60,000 nucleotides of DNA, taken from NCBI GenBank assembly GCA_029204225.1, contig CM055104.1:28342253-28402252 (forward strand). Reading direction: 5' to 3'. This document shows positions 21,202 to 31,432 of the stretch, piece after piece (within the stretch, counting starts at the first letter, position 1; each line of letters opens with the position of its first letter). The DNA comes from Diphasiastrum complanatum. Lineage: Eukaryota; Streptophyta; Lycopodiopsida; Lycopodiales; Lycopodiaceae. Position numbers and translations under genes: made by a program. The notes beneath the pieces are model-generated. The model was not told the DNA's origin. It saw nothing but the letters and a program-made list of their open reading frames with translations, and searched no databases.

Positions 21202-22124
21202 TTGGCTAATATTCCTATTGAGTATAAAAAGCCATATCAAAAACCAGCTCACAAGATCAAACAAGAGTACAAAAACTTATGGCAAAAAAGTAAAACTGAC
21301 CTCTACAGGATCCAACAAGGAAGAGAATGACGACCAAAGAAAAGATTATTCAACATGGACAAATCTGTTTGAGTTTAAGGTGATAAGGATGTCTATCAGC
21401 AAACAAGTGATTAAGCATTCAGACACGTTAGTACGTTTCCAGAGGGTCACCTCATAAAATTGAGTGGTTGCAGGCTGTAGCTTTTGCTGATCCTTCCAAT
21501 AGTAATCTGTGGCGAGTGACTGCAGATTACTACCAATCCCCTGATTGATTCCATAGACTGTCAAGATAAGCATTAAAAAAGGAGCTCCAAAAGCCTTCCT
21601 TAATTTTACCATCCACTGCAGGAACTCATCCAGAAGGGACACGGGATACTTGAAGCAGCCTTTCTGATGTGGTTTATCTACAACCTCAATCGAAAGAGCC
21701 TCTATTTCCTTATCATGTATGGAAGCTATAGCTGCATGAGCAGACTGATTGGTGTCAGAGTCACGGTAGGATTCTTCTCCACCTCGCAGACCTTGGACAA
21801 GTAAAATCGGCACATCTTCCTTGACATCTTCTTCATCATACCCATTCCTAAGAGCCTAACAAATGTTAGCAAAATGAGGACACCATAAAACTCCATTGAA
21901 GATTATGCTATTGTAACATAGATAAGCAGTTGCAGTAAATGGAAAGTAGAGGAAATGGTATGCATATAAACCACACTAATACATTCAGAGAGGAGGATCT
22001 TTCAGACGAAGTATGATTTGTAGAAAACAGTCTGCTGCATAAATTCATTCAAACTTACATTGCTTTGAATGTTAGAGCTATTATCAGGAGCAACCTTCAC
22101 CACTCTGCACAACACAATAGTCAT
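14470..22124 (-). CDS. FBT: Folate-biopterin transporter (FBT/BT1 family, MFS), seven exons
   Basis: Exons, in transcript order: 22124-22059, 21855-21451, 20500-20430, 20143-19936, 19828-19553, 15652-15461 and 14955-14470. They join in frame to 567 residues, a normal length for the plant FBT family, whose members import folates, pterins or related compounds and have about 12 membrane spans. Diagnostic blocks are [89 protein letters not shown] and [20 protein letters not shown]; the C-terminal tail is acidic. The introns are GT-AG except the sixth, which best fits GC-AG. The ATG at 22124 follows an in-frame TAG; an alternative acceptor (TTGTGCAG at 22105) would imply a further upstream exon that I did not find. 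Intron 5 is 3.9 kb and holds retroelement relics. No frame damage is seen. Which of the plant FBT paralogues it is, and plastid or other location, cannot be told. Confidence 0.93.
14956..15460 (-). other. Transporter intron 6, probable GC-AG intron
   Basis: The exon ends TGGTCCCAG and continues GCATGTATC, while the next exon starts after GTTGCAG with ATTGCAGGT. A GC donor keeps the alignment length of the family (16 residues between the WSQ and the TRYN block). A GT four bases downstream with an acceptor seven bases further in gives one residue fewer. Both keep the frame. Confidence 0.55.
16785..17380 (+). pseudogene. Ty3/gypsy reverse-transcriptase relic in intron 5
   Basis: Pieces in several frames read [81 protein letters not shown] and the catalytic [12 protein letters not shown] (about 17320-17355). 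This is the RT palm in normal order but with at least four frame breaks. The relic lies antisense to the host gene. Confidence 0.88.
17381..18790 (+). pseudogene. Copia RT/RNase H relic joined to the gypsy relic
   Basis: From about 17690 the copia order appears: [76 protein letters not shown] (where YVDD is expected) and [16 protein letters not shown]. The 17381-17690 linker ([19 protein letters not shown]) is acidic and not recognised. Many stops are present; the catalytic Asp pair is lost. Confidence 0.75.
20984..21018. repeat. (TAGAAT)n minisatellite in transporter intron 2
   Basis: About six copies of the hexamer AGAATT, one with a change. Confidence 0.85.
21152..21199. repeat. (GA)24 microsatellite in transporter intron 2
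   Basis: Perfect GA run inside the 950-bp intron between exons 2 and 3 of the transporter; on the coding strand it is a (TC)n tract. Confidence 0.97.
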
Positions 22125-22174
22125 CTATGAATATGTAGTGTGTCTAGGATCAAAATAACTTTTCTATGTTATAG

Positions 22175-22184
22175 CTTATATCTC
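22175..22184 (-). promoter_or_regulatory. Possible TATA box of the transporter gene
   Basis: On the minus strand GAGATATAAG lies about 50 bp upstream of the proposed ATG at 22124. This would leave a very short leader, so it holds only if the ATG choice is right. Confidence 0.22.
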
Positions 22185-22634
22185 TACGCTTTCCACCAAA
22201 AAATAAGACAAAAAGTTGACAAGTTGGAAAGTGACGAAAGTCCAATGACTCCCACTGATTGTCTAGAAAAAAATCTTTGAAGATAACCAGAGAATATTGT
22301 GTACTTATCTCTCAGTACTGAAAACCTATCTTTCAATAGTTAATATTGACATTCTACAGAATTCCTGAACTTGATTTGGCACAATTCATCAGTGGTCATC
22401 TTCTAGATATATATGGCCTTCTTTTCCCGTAACAACTCACAATTTGCCATGGTTTGAGTAGTTTGACATTATCTATTTTGAAGGAGAGCATCAACAGATT
22501 CTGATGACTGGCAAAGCTAGATTGCTAAAGTAATTTCTTTCTAAGCTTCATATCCTCATAGACATTTAATACGCAGAAGAATAGTTCTACTTGTCATGAT
22601 TATTTGATTTATGAGGATCATAGTTGCAGCGATT

Positions 22635-22782
22635 GCGATTCGCTGCACAGGTTCTCTTCAAAAAACATAAAAAACAGAAAACCTGAAAATCAGTGTGTGC
22701 CACATTCCGCGATTCACTGCACAGATTCTCTTCCAAAAAAATAAAAAACAGAAAACCTGAAAATCAGTGTGTGCCACATTCC
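22635..22782. repeat. 74-bp tandem duplication upstream of the transporter
   Basis: Two adjacent copies, 22635-22708 and 22709-22782, both run from GCGATTC(G/A)CTGCACAG to GTGTGCCACATTCC with only a few differences. Confidence 0.92.
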
Positions 22783-22793
22783 ACCTTACCCGC

Positions 22794-22812
22794 GAGAGAG
22801 AGAGAGAGAGAG
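22794..22812. repeat. Short (GA)n microsatellite
   Basis: GA run of about nine units immediately downstream of the 74-bp duplication. Confidence 0.9.
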
Positions 22813-23639
22813 TGAGTTGTCGGCAAATGGTGTCAGATTTTCATGAGCATTCGGCTAAAAAATCCGGTGGCACATAGTGGCAACGGCATACAAGGTGCGT
22901 GGCGAGCAAAATCTTCGAAAGCAGTTTTGATGAGTGTCTGCCTCATATTTTTTGAAAGTGGTGACATTGAGCTGTAGCCAACCAAATCAAGTGGTTTAGG
23001 GTTTTAAACCATCTTTTTCCTTGCCCACGGTAATACCTACAGCATTAGTCTCAGCTGTTCAAGCACTCCTAGCAAGATTTGATTGACACACCCAAATCCA
23101 TGTGTTTTTTGGCCTTTCTGGCCTACAGGCATCCGATTCGGGTGATTAGCCCAGACTATGTTTCTATATGCCTACAAAGACTTCTGCACTGTTGCTTTCA
23201 CTTGTCATCGTCCGTAGTGAAAGTTCCAATCGCCAAGCGCTAAATCCTTGTGTTTTTTGGCCATAACTGTGAAGTGATTTGCATGCATCCGATTGAGGTG
23301 CCATTTAGGGCTACTCTGCATTTCTTCGTTATGGAGATGCCTACACTGTGGTGGGACCTTCACTGGAGCACTTACCAGGATTAGGGATCACCTGTTGCGG
23401 CTCAAAGGGCTAGATGGGTAGAGCCAGGGCATAGCTCCTTGCCCTTGCATATCTAAGGAGGGAGCTGCAGAGACTAATAGACATGTATGGGCCTTATGGT
23501 ACATCCACCTCGCCACTAAGACCAGCAGAGACCTTTATTCAGCGGTCAACAATAGGGGCAGCCTTGGATCAGGTGCAGGGCCTAGAACAGGTGTAGGTGC
23601 ACATGCAACACGGCCAGAGGCTGGTTTAGGTGCAGCACA

Positions 23640-25233
23640 CAGTCCACCACCAGCCATAGCAGCAGGGCCTAATTCAAGTCCACACACGTTACATGAGCCT
23701 GCTGGGTCAATGGCAGGCCATTCCCATCATACATCGTCATCAGCAGCATATGCACCAGATCCTACCACAGGGGGGAGGCCACCCAACATTTGGTACTCCA
23801 CCCTCAGATACACCCTTAGCTCACCCATTTGCTGCATCCTCAGGTCGGGCTAGACCACGAGCGCCCTATGTATAGCAGAGAGGGGTTAGGGCTAGTAGAC
23901 TCTAGACCGTGTTGAGTGGCAGAGAGAGCTGCATGCCAGGTGTACCCCACAGGTTGGTCGGTTTTTCTATGAGTGTGGCATTCCCTTTGCCATCGCTGAC
24001 ACCTGGGCATTCACTGAGCTTATGACCATCTGTGGACTCTACATGGAGGCCTCCCAGGAGAGAGGCATTGTGCATGACCCTCCTTCGTCAAGAGGAGGAG
24101 ACCATCACACGGGAGTTGAGTTCTATTCGCACGGTGTGGGAGAGGTAAGAATCTTGTGTCCTTAAACTTTTTGCAAATGTTTCATATTGCAAGTATCGTT
24201 GGTTTTGCATATGGTTGATGGATGTTTTGTGGCAGGTATGGATGCATGATATTGAGTGATGGATGGACCAACATTCGTCAGGGATCCGTCATCAATATCT
24301 TGGTTTCTTGTCCGCTTGGCACAATCTTCCTGCGTGGCATGGATGCCACTCGAGGTGGTGCAACCATCATAGGCGAGTTCATATGGGAGGCTATCAGCGA
24401 TGTTATTGATGAGATTGGGGTGGCGCACGCGGTTCAAGTTGTCATAGACAACCCCACGAACTGCAAGCAGATGGGAGACATCTTGATGAGAGAGCACCCC
24501 AGCATTGTCTGGAACCCCATGTGCTGCACATTCCATTGATCTCCTCATCCATGACCTCTGCACAGTTCCATGGATCTGCCAGGTATAATTTTCTATACTT
24601 GTATTACCATCTTTGATGTGTAACGTGTTGCTCTCAGATCCTAACCCCTTTGATCAATTTCCTAAACTTTTTGCTGGATGTTTGTGTTACAAATCGCTTC
24701 TCAAGCCATGTGCGTGGTCAGCTTCATCACCAGAAAGAAGCGCGTCCTGGCCCTTTTCCACACCTTCTCACCATTGGATCTGAGAAGCCAGCAACCACTC
24801 GCTTTGCCTGCTACTTCTTGGTTTTGGAGCAGCTACTCGCAGTACAAGACGCTTTGCGGAGGATGGTGGTCTGTTTGTGGTTGCAGGTGAACCCTGACTC
24901 TTGCTTGGTGGACTCTATAGCTGATCTGATGCTCCTCGGGCACCACGCACACAAGAGGAGCTGGATGATGAGATTCACAAAGAGATGTATAGGCAGGCTG
25001 AGGTTGAGGCAAGGGCCTTGCGGAGGCAGAGGAGAGCGGGTAGGAGGATGGACAGGGTTGAGGAGGAGGGACATGATGAGATCTTGAAGGGTGGAGAGTA
25101 CCTATGGGATGTTTACCAGGAGGAGGAGGAATGGGTAGAGGAGGGGGATACCGAGGGAGAGGATGAGAGGGGGGCAGAGGCACAGGGGGATGACCTAGCC
25201 GATCTGTTACTGGACCTTGATGCAAAGACATAG
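23640..25233 (+). pseudogene. hAT-type transposase (DUF659 class), broken
   Basis: Exon-like blocks: EWQRELHARCTPQVGRFFYE then CGIPFAIADTWAFTELM (about 23915-24080), and after a frame change LLRQEEETITRELSSIRTVW, ending at a GT donor at 24145. A second exon from 24236 (after GGCAG) reads YGCMILSDGWTNIRQGSVIN then ILVSCPLGTIFLRGMDAT, the DUF659 core with its SDGW box and VVIDNPTNCKQMG. A third block from about 24700 has VVSFITRKKRVLALFHTFS and ATTRFACYFLVLEQLLA. The tail is acidic (EEEEWVEEGDTEGEDERGAE). The BED zinc finger and the C-terminal hAT dimerisation block are not seen, frames shift at least three times, and no terminal inverted repeats were identified. Confidence 0.85.
24145..24235 (+). 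other. Intron in the hAT transposase relic
   Basis: GTAAGA donor and GGCAG acceptor; splicing joins ...VWER to YGCMILSDGW in the expected family order. Confidence 0.75.
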
Positions 25234-25323
25234 GAGGAGCAGAGCTAGAGGTAGTGGCAACACAACTAGAGTCTCACCATGACGCATGGTTCCCTCGAAG
25301 TCACTTGCCAACCCTTTCGATCA

Positions 25324-25328
25324 GCAGT
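25324..25328. repeat. Target-site duplication, left copy (GCAGT)
   Basis: GCAGT directly precedes the left LTR and is repeated at 31038-31042 directly after the right LTR. Confidence 0.95.
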
Positions 25329-25686
25329 TGTAATAGATCCTAACATCACAGTAGGGCAAACACTAACTGATCCACCCAACCTTGCCTACTCCCTGATATA
25401 GAGTAAGCCCCTCCTAGCCCAGTGTGAGGACTGGTAGCATGCAACTGCCAAGTGTCGGCCACGTGGCACTGACGTGGCCGACTGCACGTCGGGACCCAAC
25501 TGGGGGCCCTCTCCTGCTGATAGGGTCCCTAGGCTGTGTTAGGCCCGCCATGGCTATGGACCGTGCTGGGGCACACTACTCACACTGTCTTGCCTTGTTG
25601 GTCATGTACGCTGGACACGACCCTGACTGTGGTATCTGACCTATCTGTGTTCCCTAGGGTTCGGTACTGGTTACGAGCTCGTAACA
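25329..25686 (-). repeat. 3' LTR of the gypsy element
   Basis: 358 bp; on the minus strand it begins TGTTACGAGCTCGTAACC, itself an inverted repeat, and ends ATCTATTACA. It pairs with 30680-31037. Confidence 0.97.
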
Positions 25687-25699
25687 CTCCCTCCCCCTT
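25687..25699 (-). other. Polypurine tract
   Basis: AAGGGGGAGGGAG on the minus strand lies immediately before the 3' LTR, the plus-strand DNA priming site. Confidence 0.93.
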
Positions 25700-27034
25700 A
25701 AGAACCGTCTTGGTTCTCTAAGACAAAGTCTGGAAAAATCTTGCGAAGGATGCTGCCTCTTTCCCAAGTGGCATTCTCAACAGGCTGATCATTCCACTTA
25801 ACCAGATATTCTCGGTATAGAGTATGACGAGTCTGCGTCTCTCTACTATCAAGAATCTCCTCTGGTTCGTGTGGAGGTTGCTGAGGATCCAATGGGAGAA
25901 CTAGAACACTGTCTCCTACCAGATTGTTTGATCTGGTTAAGGCTTTTCGTAACTGACTTACATGAAAGACTGGAAAAACCTTACTGTTGTGTGGGAGTTC
26001 TAGTTCATAGGTGACCTCGCCTAGTCTCCTACTGATGTTAAAGGGACCACAATACCTTGGAGACAACTTAGCACACACTCCTGATTTGAGGGTTTTAGAG
26101 TCGACTGGGACTCTCAAGTAGACTTTCTCACCAGTGGAGAACTGCACATCCCGTCTGTGTGGATCTGCACATTGCCTGGCTCGATCCTGGGACTGCCTAA
26201 TGCTACGCTTAGCATGTTCTATCATCTGGTTTAGGTCCTCTAAAAAGTTTCTGGCTGCTTCAACTTTTTCTTGTTTAAACCCTAACAATTGTGGGTGAGC
26301 GTGGCTGAAATTTGTACATCAGCATATATGGGCTGTATCCCATAGCTGAATGTTTGGTACTGTTGTAAGCAAACTCTAATATCGAGAAATACTCCTCCCA
26401 ATTAGTCTGCTTTTTGCTGACGTATGCACGAAGCATATCCTCCAGCACTTGATTTACCCTCTCTGTTTGACCGTCCGTCTGTGGATGGTCGGTGGTACTC
26501 ATATTAAGTTTAGTATGGAGATGATGGAATACTGCCCTCCAAAAATTTCCAGTAAACTTATTGTCCCGGTCGCTGACTATGCCGGAAGGTAGACCGTACA
26601 ATTTAAATAGCCTGTCTACAAACAACCTCGCTAACTCTGGAGCTCTAACGGGTCGGAATGAAATGAGCCATTTTGGTCAGACGGTCAACTGTGACCCATA
26701 TAGCGTCATTACCCTTTTGGGTTTTAGGCAGGCCTACTATAAAATCCATGGAGATACTCTCCCATTTACCAACTGGTATTTCTAAGGGATGCAACAACCC
26801 TCCTGCCTTTAAACGCTCTGCTTTGTTTACTTGACATTTCTGGCAACTGGTTACATACTGGTGGACGTCCTTTTTCATACTGGGCCTAAAAAAAAAGCCT
26901 ACGAAGAAGCTCATAGGTCTTCTGTATGCCTGGGTGTCCCGCACTAGGATTGTCATGACATTCATATAGGACCTGCTACCTATAATCCTCTGAATTGTGG
27001 ACACATACTCTATCTCTATAGAGCAAGTACTCAT
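25698..27034 (-). pseudogene. Gypsy integrase and chromodomain (one frame break)
   Basis: Zinc-binding domain with HQYVTSCQKCQ, then the catalytic core: first Asp in ISMDFIVGLPKTQKG, second in GIVSDRDNKFTGNF, Glu in GQTERVNQVLEDMLRAY, so the DD-E triad residues are all present. The frame breaks near 26630-26645, between the first and second Asp. The C-terminal frame (25698-26288) has the GPFNISRRLGEVTYELELP block and ends in a chromodomain, EYLVKWNDQPVENATWERG. The chromodomain is thought to guide integration to heterochromatin. Confidence 0.93.
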
Positions 27035-27734
27035 CCTGAATGGAATACTGTTTCCATTTGAATCCTTGAGTCAACTGACCCTCAACCATTTGGGTTTGCT
27101 TGGGTAATACAGGCTCAGAATCCTCAACGTCATCTGACGACGTATACTCGGACTCATCATCATCCTCAACGGAAGCTGCCGTATTCTTGGATGAACTGGC
27201 ACCAGCCCCGGAAACTGGTTCTGGAGTCTGTAACTGTCTGCTTTGGACTGAGTTCCAGATAGTGGAGAAGAATGCATCATGCTGGCATTTCCCTCTCAAG
27301 GACTCGAGTAACTCATTACGAATCTGAGTAAAACTCAGCTCGTTTATCATAGGCATTCTGCTAAGGGCATCTGCTACTGTATTGAATTTTCCATGTCTAT
27401 ATCTGATAGACATGTCAAACTCTTGCATCAACTCTGCCTAACGAGCTTTCCGACCTCTAAGCTCAGGTTGATTGCAAAGGTATCTGAGACTCTCATGGTC
27501 TGTCAGGACCTCAAAGTTGGCACCATACAAATAATGCCTCCAAGTCTTAAGGGCATGGACTATAGAAAAGAGTTCCTTTTCATAGGCACTGTACCTAGTC
27601 TGAACTGGCTCGAGTTTTTTACTCTCGAACGCAACTGGTCGTCCACCCTGAGTTAGCACAGCACCTACTGCAAAGTCGCTAGCATCTGTTTCCACCACAA
27701 ATGGCTGATTGGGGTCGACGACTTGTGACTTCAT
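27035..27734 (-). pseudogene. Gypsy RNase H and linker
   Basis: RNase H motifs are FVVETDASDFAVGAVLTQGG, YEKELFSIVHALKTWRHYL, VLTDHESLRYL and RYRHGKFNTVADALSR. A TAG interrupts it after RGRKAR at about 27435. An acidic linker (DDDESEYTSSDDVEDSEPV) leads to integrase. Directly upstream the frame joins the RT start, showing the internal deletion. Confidence 0.9.
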
Positions 27735-28012
27735 TGAGGGCTCTGTAATCTACGCAAAGACGCATAGCCCTCTTTCTTTTTCACCAATAGGACTGGTGAG
27801 GCCCATGGTGAACTACTGGTCTGAATTTGGCCTTTCCCAAGATAATCTGTTAACTGCCTAGTTATTTCTTCATCCTCTGTTTGGCTGACCCGATACGGAG
27901 GTTTAGAAACAGGTGCTGTACCTGGTACTAGGTTTATTACATGATCTACCTCTCTGCTAGGTGGTAAACCATGTGGCAAATCTTCAGGAAAAATATCTTT
28001 AAATTTAGACAA
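27733..28012 (-). pseudogene. Gypsy reverse transcriptase, N-terminal remnant only
   Basis: FKDIFPEDLPHGLPPSREVD, HVINLVPGTAPVSKPPYRVS and SSSPWASPVLLVKKKEG are the first RT blocks. The reading then jumps to RNase H; fingers, palm and thumb are absent. The same family at 1-102 still continues into [16 protein letters not shown], which shows the RT is normally there. Confidence 0.93.
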
Positions 28013-28105
28013 TAAAGTTTCTAATTTACTGATTTTCTGCTGAATAGAACTGGAAATAGAAACTTCGGGAATAAACTGAAAGTCACATAAGAATACCTAA
28101 TGGTC

Positions 28106-28801
28106 TTAATCTCCGATTAGCTGACAGAGCTCTGAACTGCAGACCATAGGACTGTTGGGAACATCATGCTCCCCATGCAACTGGATCTCTTGGCCTTTAT
28201 GCTGAAAGCTGAGGGTGTTCTCCTGATAGTTTCTGTGGAGGGAAGGTCCTAAACTGTAGAGCCAATCTCTCCCGAGAACAATGTCTGTACGATCCAGGTG
28301 CATTATCTGAAAGTTTATTTCATCTTGGTACCCCTGAATACCAAGATTCAAATCACTTACCATAGTTTCCCATATTTTTTTATCTTCACCCTTAGCTAAT
28401 GAAACTATGTACCTATGCTGACTAGGTACTTCTGGTAGTTTAAGCTTTTTAACCAGGGTGTAGTTGATGAAATTATGGGTTGCCCCATCATCAACCATAA
28501 CTCTTACTAACTGGTTACCAACTTTCCCATGCATACGTACTAGGTCATGCGGCCCAAAACCGAAGGGTCTCGCTAGCATTGCAGAGGTCAGCTGGCAACA
28601 GTGTTCATGATCTTCATGATACACTTTGATCTCGGAAGCTGCCAAGTCACTGGGGAAACATACAGTCTGAACAAGATGAACTTGTTTTTTATCTTTCTTA
28701 TCTTTTTTAGTGAAAGGCCCCTTGGGACACTGGTCTGACTGTGTGTCCCTTGCCCATACACACAAAGCACAAACGTTCTTGTTTGGCTTTCTCATAATCA
28801 T
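28106..28801 (-). pseudogene. Gypsy zinc knuckle and aspartic protease
   Basis: Near 28730-28790 a CCHC knuckle (CFVCMGKGHTVR) can be read but the frame shifts within it. The protease has VRVMVDDGATHNFINYTLV, with Asp-Asp-Gly in place of the usual Asp-Ser/Thr-Gly, and the downstream block DIVLGRDWLYSLGP. The same Asp-Asp-Gly appears in the fragment at 1-1243, so it is a family trait and not new damage. Confidence 0.88.
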
Positions 28802-28889
28802 CTAGTTTTAAGGGCTGTATGAGTGAAGGGCGTTTCTGAGGAGCTTCACTTTTAAATTTATCTTGGTTATTTCTTTTTAAAAATTTCTT

Positions 28890-29799
28890 TTTAAATTAAA
28901 AGTCTTTCTGAGAAGGCTGCTTAGAAAGTAGTTGTGGTCTCGCCTTCTTCCTACCCACTGAATCATCATAGATTTGAGCATATTTGAGAGCTTGCTCAAG
29001 GGTAGTAGGCGAGTTTCTCTGGACCTCTACTTTATATTCATCTTTGAGGCCACGGACAAATCCCCTGATTTTCTGATAGTCATCCATATTTTTAATCTTT
29101 AAAATTGCTTCTCGATACTGCGAGATATATTGGATGAGGGATATCCATTAATGTTCTTTCCCAGGCTTCCCAGGCTCTATCAAGTTCATTTTCTGGTAGA
29201 AATTCTCTTAGGAAAGCTTCTTCAAAAGCTTTCCATGACCGGGGAGTCTGCCCAGTCTCCTGGAGATTTAACCACCATTTATAGGCCATGGGCCCTAAGG
29301 AAAGACTGGCCTCAATAGCTTGCAAATGGTCAGGGGTCTGTTTAAGAGCATGAATGTTCTTCCATTTGCTGAGGAAGGTTTGTAGAATGTCTGCATTTCT
29401 ATCCTTCTCTTCCCCATTAAAAGTAGGAGGCTTTAAATCTTTAAAAACACTGGGGTGAGACCGTAAAGTCTCACCCGAAACTGATGGAAGTGGAGAAGGG
29501 GATAACTGAGAAGTGGAGGGAAGGCTTCCTTTCGCGGAACTCAAAATCAAGCTTTTGAGTTCAGCGAACGAGTCGTCCACACTGGACTTGAAATTGGCTA
29601 ATGCCAACTTCAGTTCATCCACTTCTGTTACCAACTGGAGAAACTGCTCCTTGGTAACCAGTTCGTCGAGTTCTTCTGCGAACTATTTCTATTCTTCCAA
29701 TTCCATGGGTTCCTTCCCTTTACTATAAGCCAAGGCTTCTGTTTCAAGTTCGTCGAAGCCTCTCTCCGGGGGTTGATTAGGTCCCTGAGGAGTGGTCAT
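28890..29799 (-). pseudogene. Gypsy gag
   Basis: An ATG at 29799 (MTTPQGPNQPPERGFDELET) opens gag; two in-frame TAG codons follow within 40 codons. The frame at 29092-29634 includes FKDLKPPTFNGEEKDRNADI and MAYKWWLNLQETGQTPRSW, the retrotransposon gag core, and 28896-29087 continues with GFVRGLKDEYKVEVQ after a frameshift at about 29090. Confidence 0.88.
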
Positions 29800-30664
29800 C
29801 TTTGGAACTGAAAGAGAGCTACCTTAACTTCTGAAGGTAAAAAAAGTCTAAAAGACTAATTTACAACTGTACAAGGGAAAGAAAAGATGACTTAGCTGTT
29901 TCTGAGGACTGTACTTTGAACCCTCTCAGCTCTTTTACCCAAGATTTCAGATCTGCTGTCCCGAAAAATCCCAGTTTGAAGCTTCAAAACGGTGCCAAAT
30001 TTCCCCAGTGCTTGAGTTGAGTAGCTGACTGATCTGATTTCAGATGTGGGGCTCCAACAAACTGAGTAAAAACCGGAAATATGCAAGAAAAATCCGGAAT
30101 TTTTGAAGTCCCTGCCCTCGCTGTCTGGACAGCAACCTGTCTGGCCCAATTTGTTCAATTTACAACTCAAAAATCCGCTTGAATCTCTGAGTTGACCTCA
30201 GCTGGTAGGTCGCTGGTCTGTGGCAATCAAGTTTGAAGTTCAAACTTCTGAGAAATCTCGAAAAACAGGGATGAAATTCCACTTTTTCACCTCCCTGTCA
30301 AGCGTTGGCCCTGCTAAGAAAATTTGCTTGAAAACCCCTCATACTTCCTTGGATTTCTCTGAAATTTCAGAGGTAGATGTCTGATCCCACAACAATGGAC
30401 CTGCTCCGCTGGTTTCTACTCTAAATCCTTTCTAAAATCTCCTATCAGATGTCTGAAATCCGATATAGATTGCTGCCTTTCCAGCGATTTACCTACAGAA
30501 GGAATTCTACTTCCTACAACTGTAAATTCTCAGTGAATTTCAAGGGTTTGAAGGCTGCACCTACAGCGATTCTCCTCCTCTAATCTTTTCTGAGAAACTG
30601 AGAAACATTTCCTATCTTCTGATAGCTTTCTCTACTGCTGCTCCTGAACTCCCTAGGATGGAGA
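29800..30664 (-). other. Gypsy untranslated leader
   Basis: About 865 bp between PBS and gag ATG without a long ORF, as expected for the leader and packaging region. Confidence 0.7.
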
Positions 30665-30678
30665 TGGCTCTGATACCA
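30665..30678 (-). other. Primer-binding site (initiator tRNA-Met)
   Basis: TGGTATCAGAGCCA on the minus strand, one base from the end of the 5' LTR. Confidence 0.95.
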
Positions 30679-30679
30679 G

Positions 30680-31037
30680 TGTAATAGATCCTAACACCAC
30701 AGTAGGGCAAACACTAACTGATCCACCCAACCTTGCCTACTCCCTGATATAGAGTAAGCCCCTCCTAGCCCAGTGTGAGGACTGGTAGCATGCAACTGCC
30801 AAGTGTCGGCCATGTGGCTCTGACGTGGCCGACTGCACGTCGGGACCTAACTGGGGGCCCTCTCCTGCTGACAGGGTCCCTAGGTTGTGTTAGGCCTGCC
30901 ATGGCTATGGACAGTGCTAGGGCACACTACTCACACTGTCTTGCCCTGTTGGTCATGTACGCTGGACACGACCCTGACTGTGGTATCTGACCTATTTGTG
31001 TTCCCTAGGGTTTGGTACTGGTTACGAGCTCGTAACA
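30680..31037 (-). repeat. 5' LTR of the gypsy element
   Basis: 358 bp, 12 differences from the 3' LTR. Target duplication GCAGT follows at 31038-31042. Confidence 0.97.
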
Positions 31038-31090
31038 GCAGTCCACCACAGACTCGGATGCTACCGATGAGTCATGCCTTGTGGATTGGG

Positions 31091-31093
<3 letters not shown>

Positions 31094-31159
<66 letters not shown>
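31094..31159. repeat. (GA)33 microsatellite
   Basis: 66-bp GA run just outside the gypsy insertion. Confidence 0.97.
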
Positions 31160-31163
<4 letters not shown>

Positions 31164-31432
31164 ATTCATTTTCAATATGATTCGCTATGGTTAAGTATGG
31201 GTTCCGTTGCATGATTTGATGGTGCTACCGATGTTGTTGCATGCTATGATATTATTCCATGCTTTGATACTGATATAGTATGCCTTGCTACTATTGCCGA
31301 TGTTGCATGCTTTGATATTGTTGTTGAGTACTTTGATGCTACTCATGTTCCTGAGCGCATGCTATAGATGTTGTCGACTATGCTCCTTATTTCGATATTA
31401 TTCATGGGTCTACGGTTGCTCTTTCAGATGCT

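Larger units (their letters stand above)
22125..23639. other. Upstream region of the transporter; gene-free
   Basis: It should contain the promoter. It contains a 74-bp tandem duplication and a short (GA)n. Between 23080 and 23350 a TGTGTTTTTTGGCC...GCATCCGATT(C/G) word pair occurs twice. No exon of another gene is supported. Confidence 0.4.
25329..31037 (-). mobile_element. Full-length Ty3/gypsy chromovirus-type retrotransposon lacking the RT core
   Basis: The 5.7-kb element is bounded by two 358-bp LTRs with TG...CA ends, a 5-bp target duplication (GCAGT), a PBS and a PPT. On the minus strand the order is gag, CCHC knuckle, protease, RT start, RNase H, integrase, chromodomain, so it belongs to the chromodomain-bearing gypsy branch. 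The RT palm (including the YLDD box) is deleted at about 27725-27735. Several frameshifts and stops are present. The LTRs differ at 12 of 358 sites, ten of them transitions, so the insertion is much younger than the surrounding relics. It sits about 90 bp downstream of the hAT transposase ORF. Confidence 0.97.

Noticed and set aside
22059-22104. Transporter exon 1 as an internal exon with an upstream first exon
   Set aside because: Possible because a TTGTGCAG lies before it, but an in-frame ATG at 22124 preceded by a stop gives a complete protein without it.
23693-23875. Separate His/Pro-rich small protein
   Set aside because: More likely the N-terminal low-complexity part of the hAT transposase.
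24162-24563. Minus-strand 133-codon frame
   Set aside because: It is antisense to the DUF659 core of the hAT transposase.
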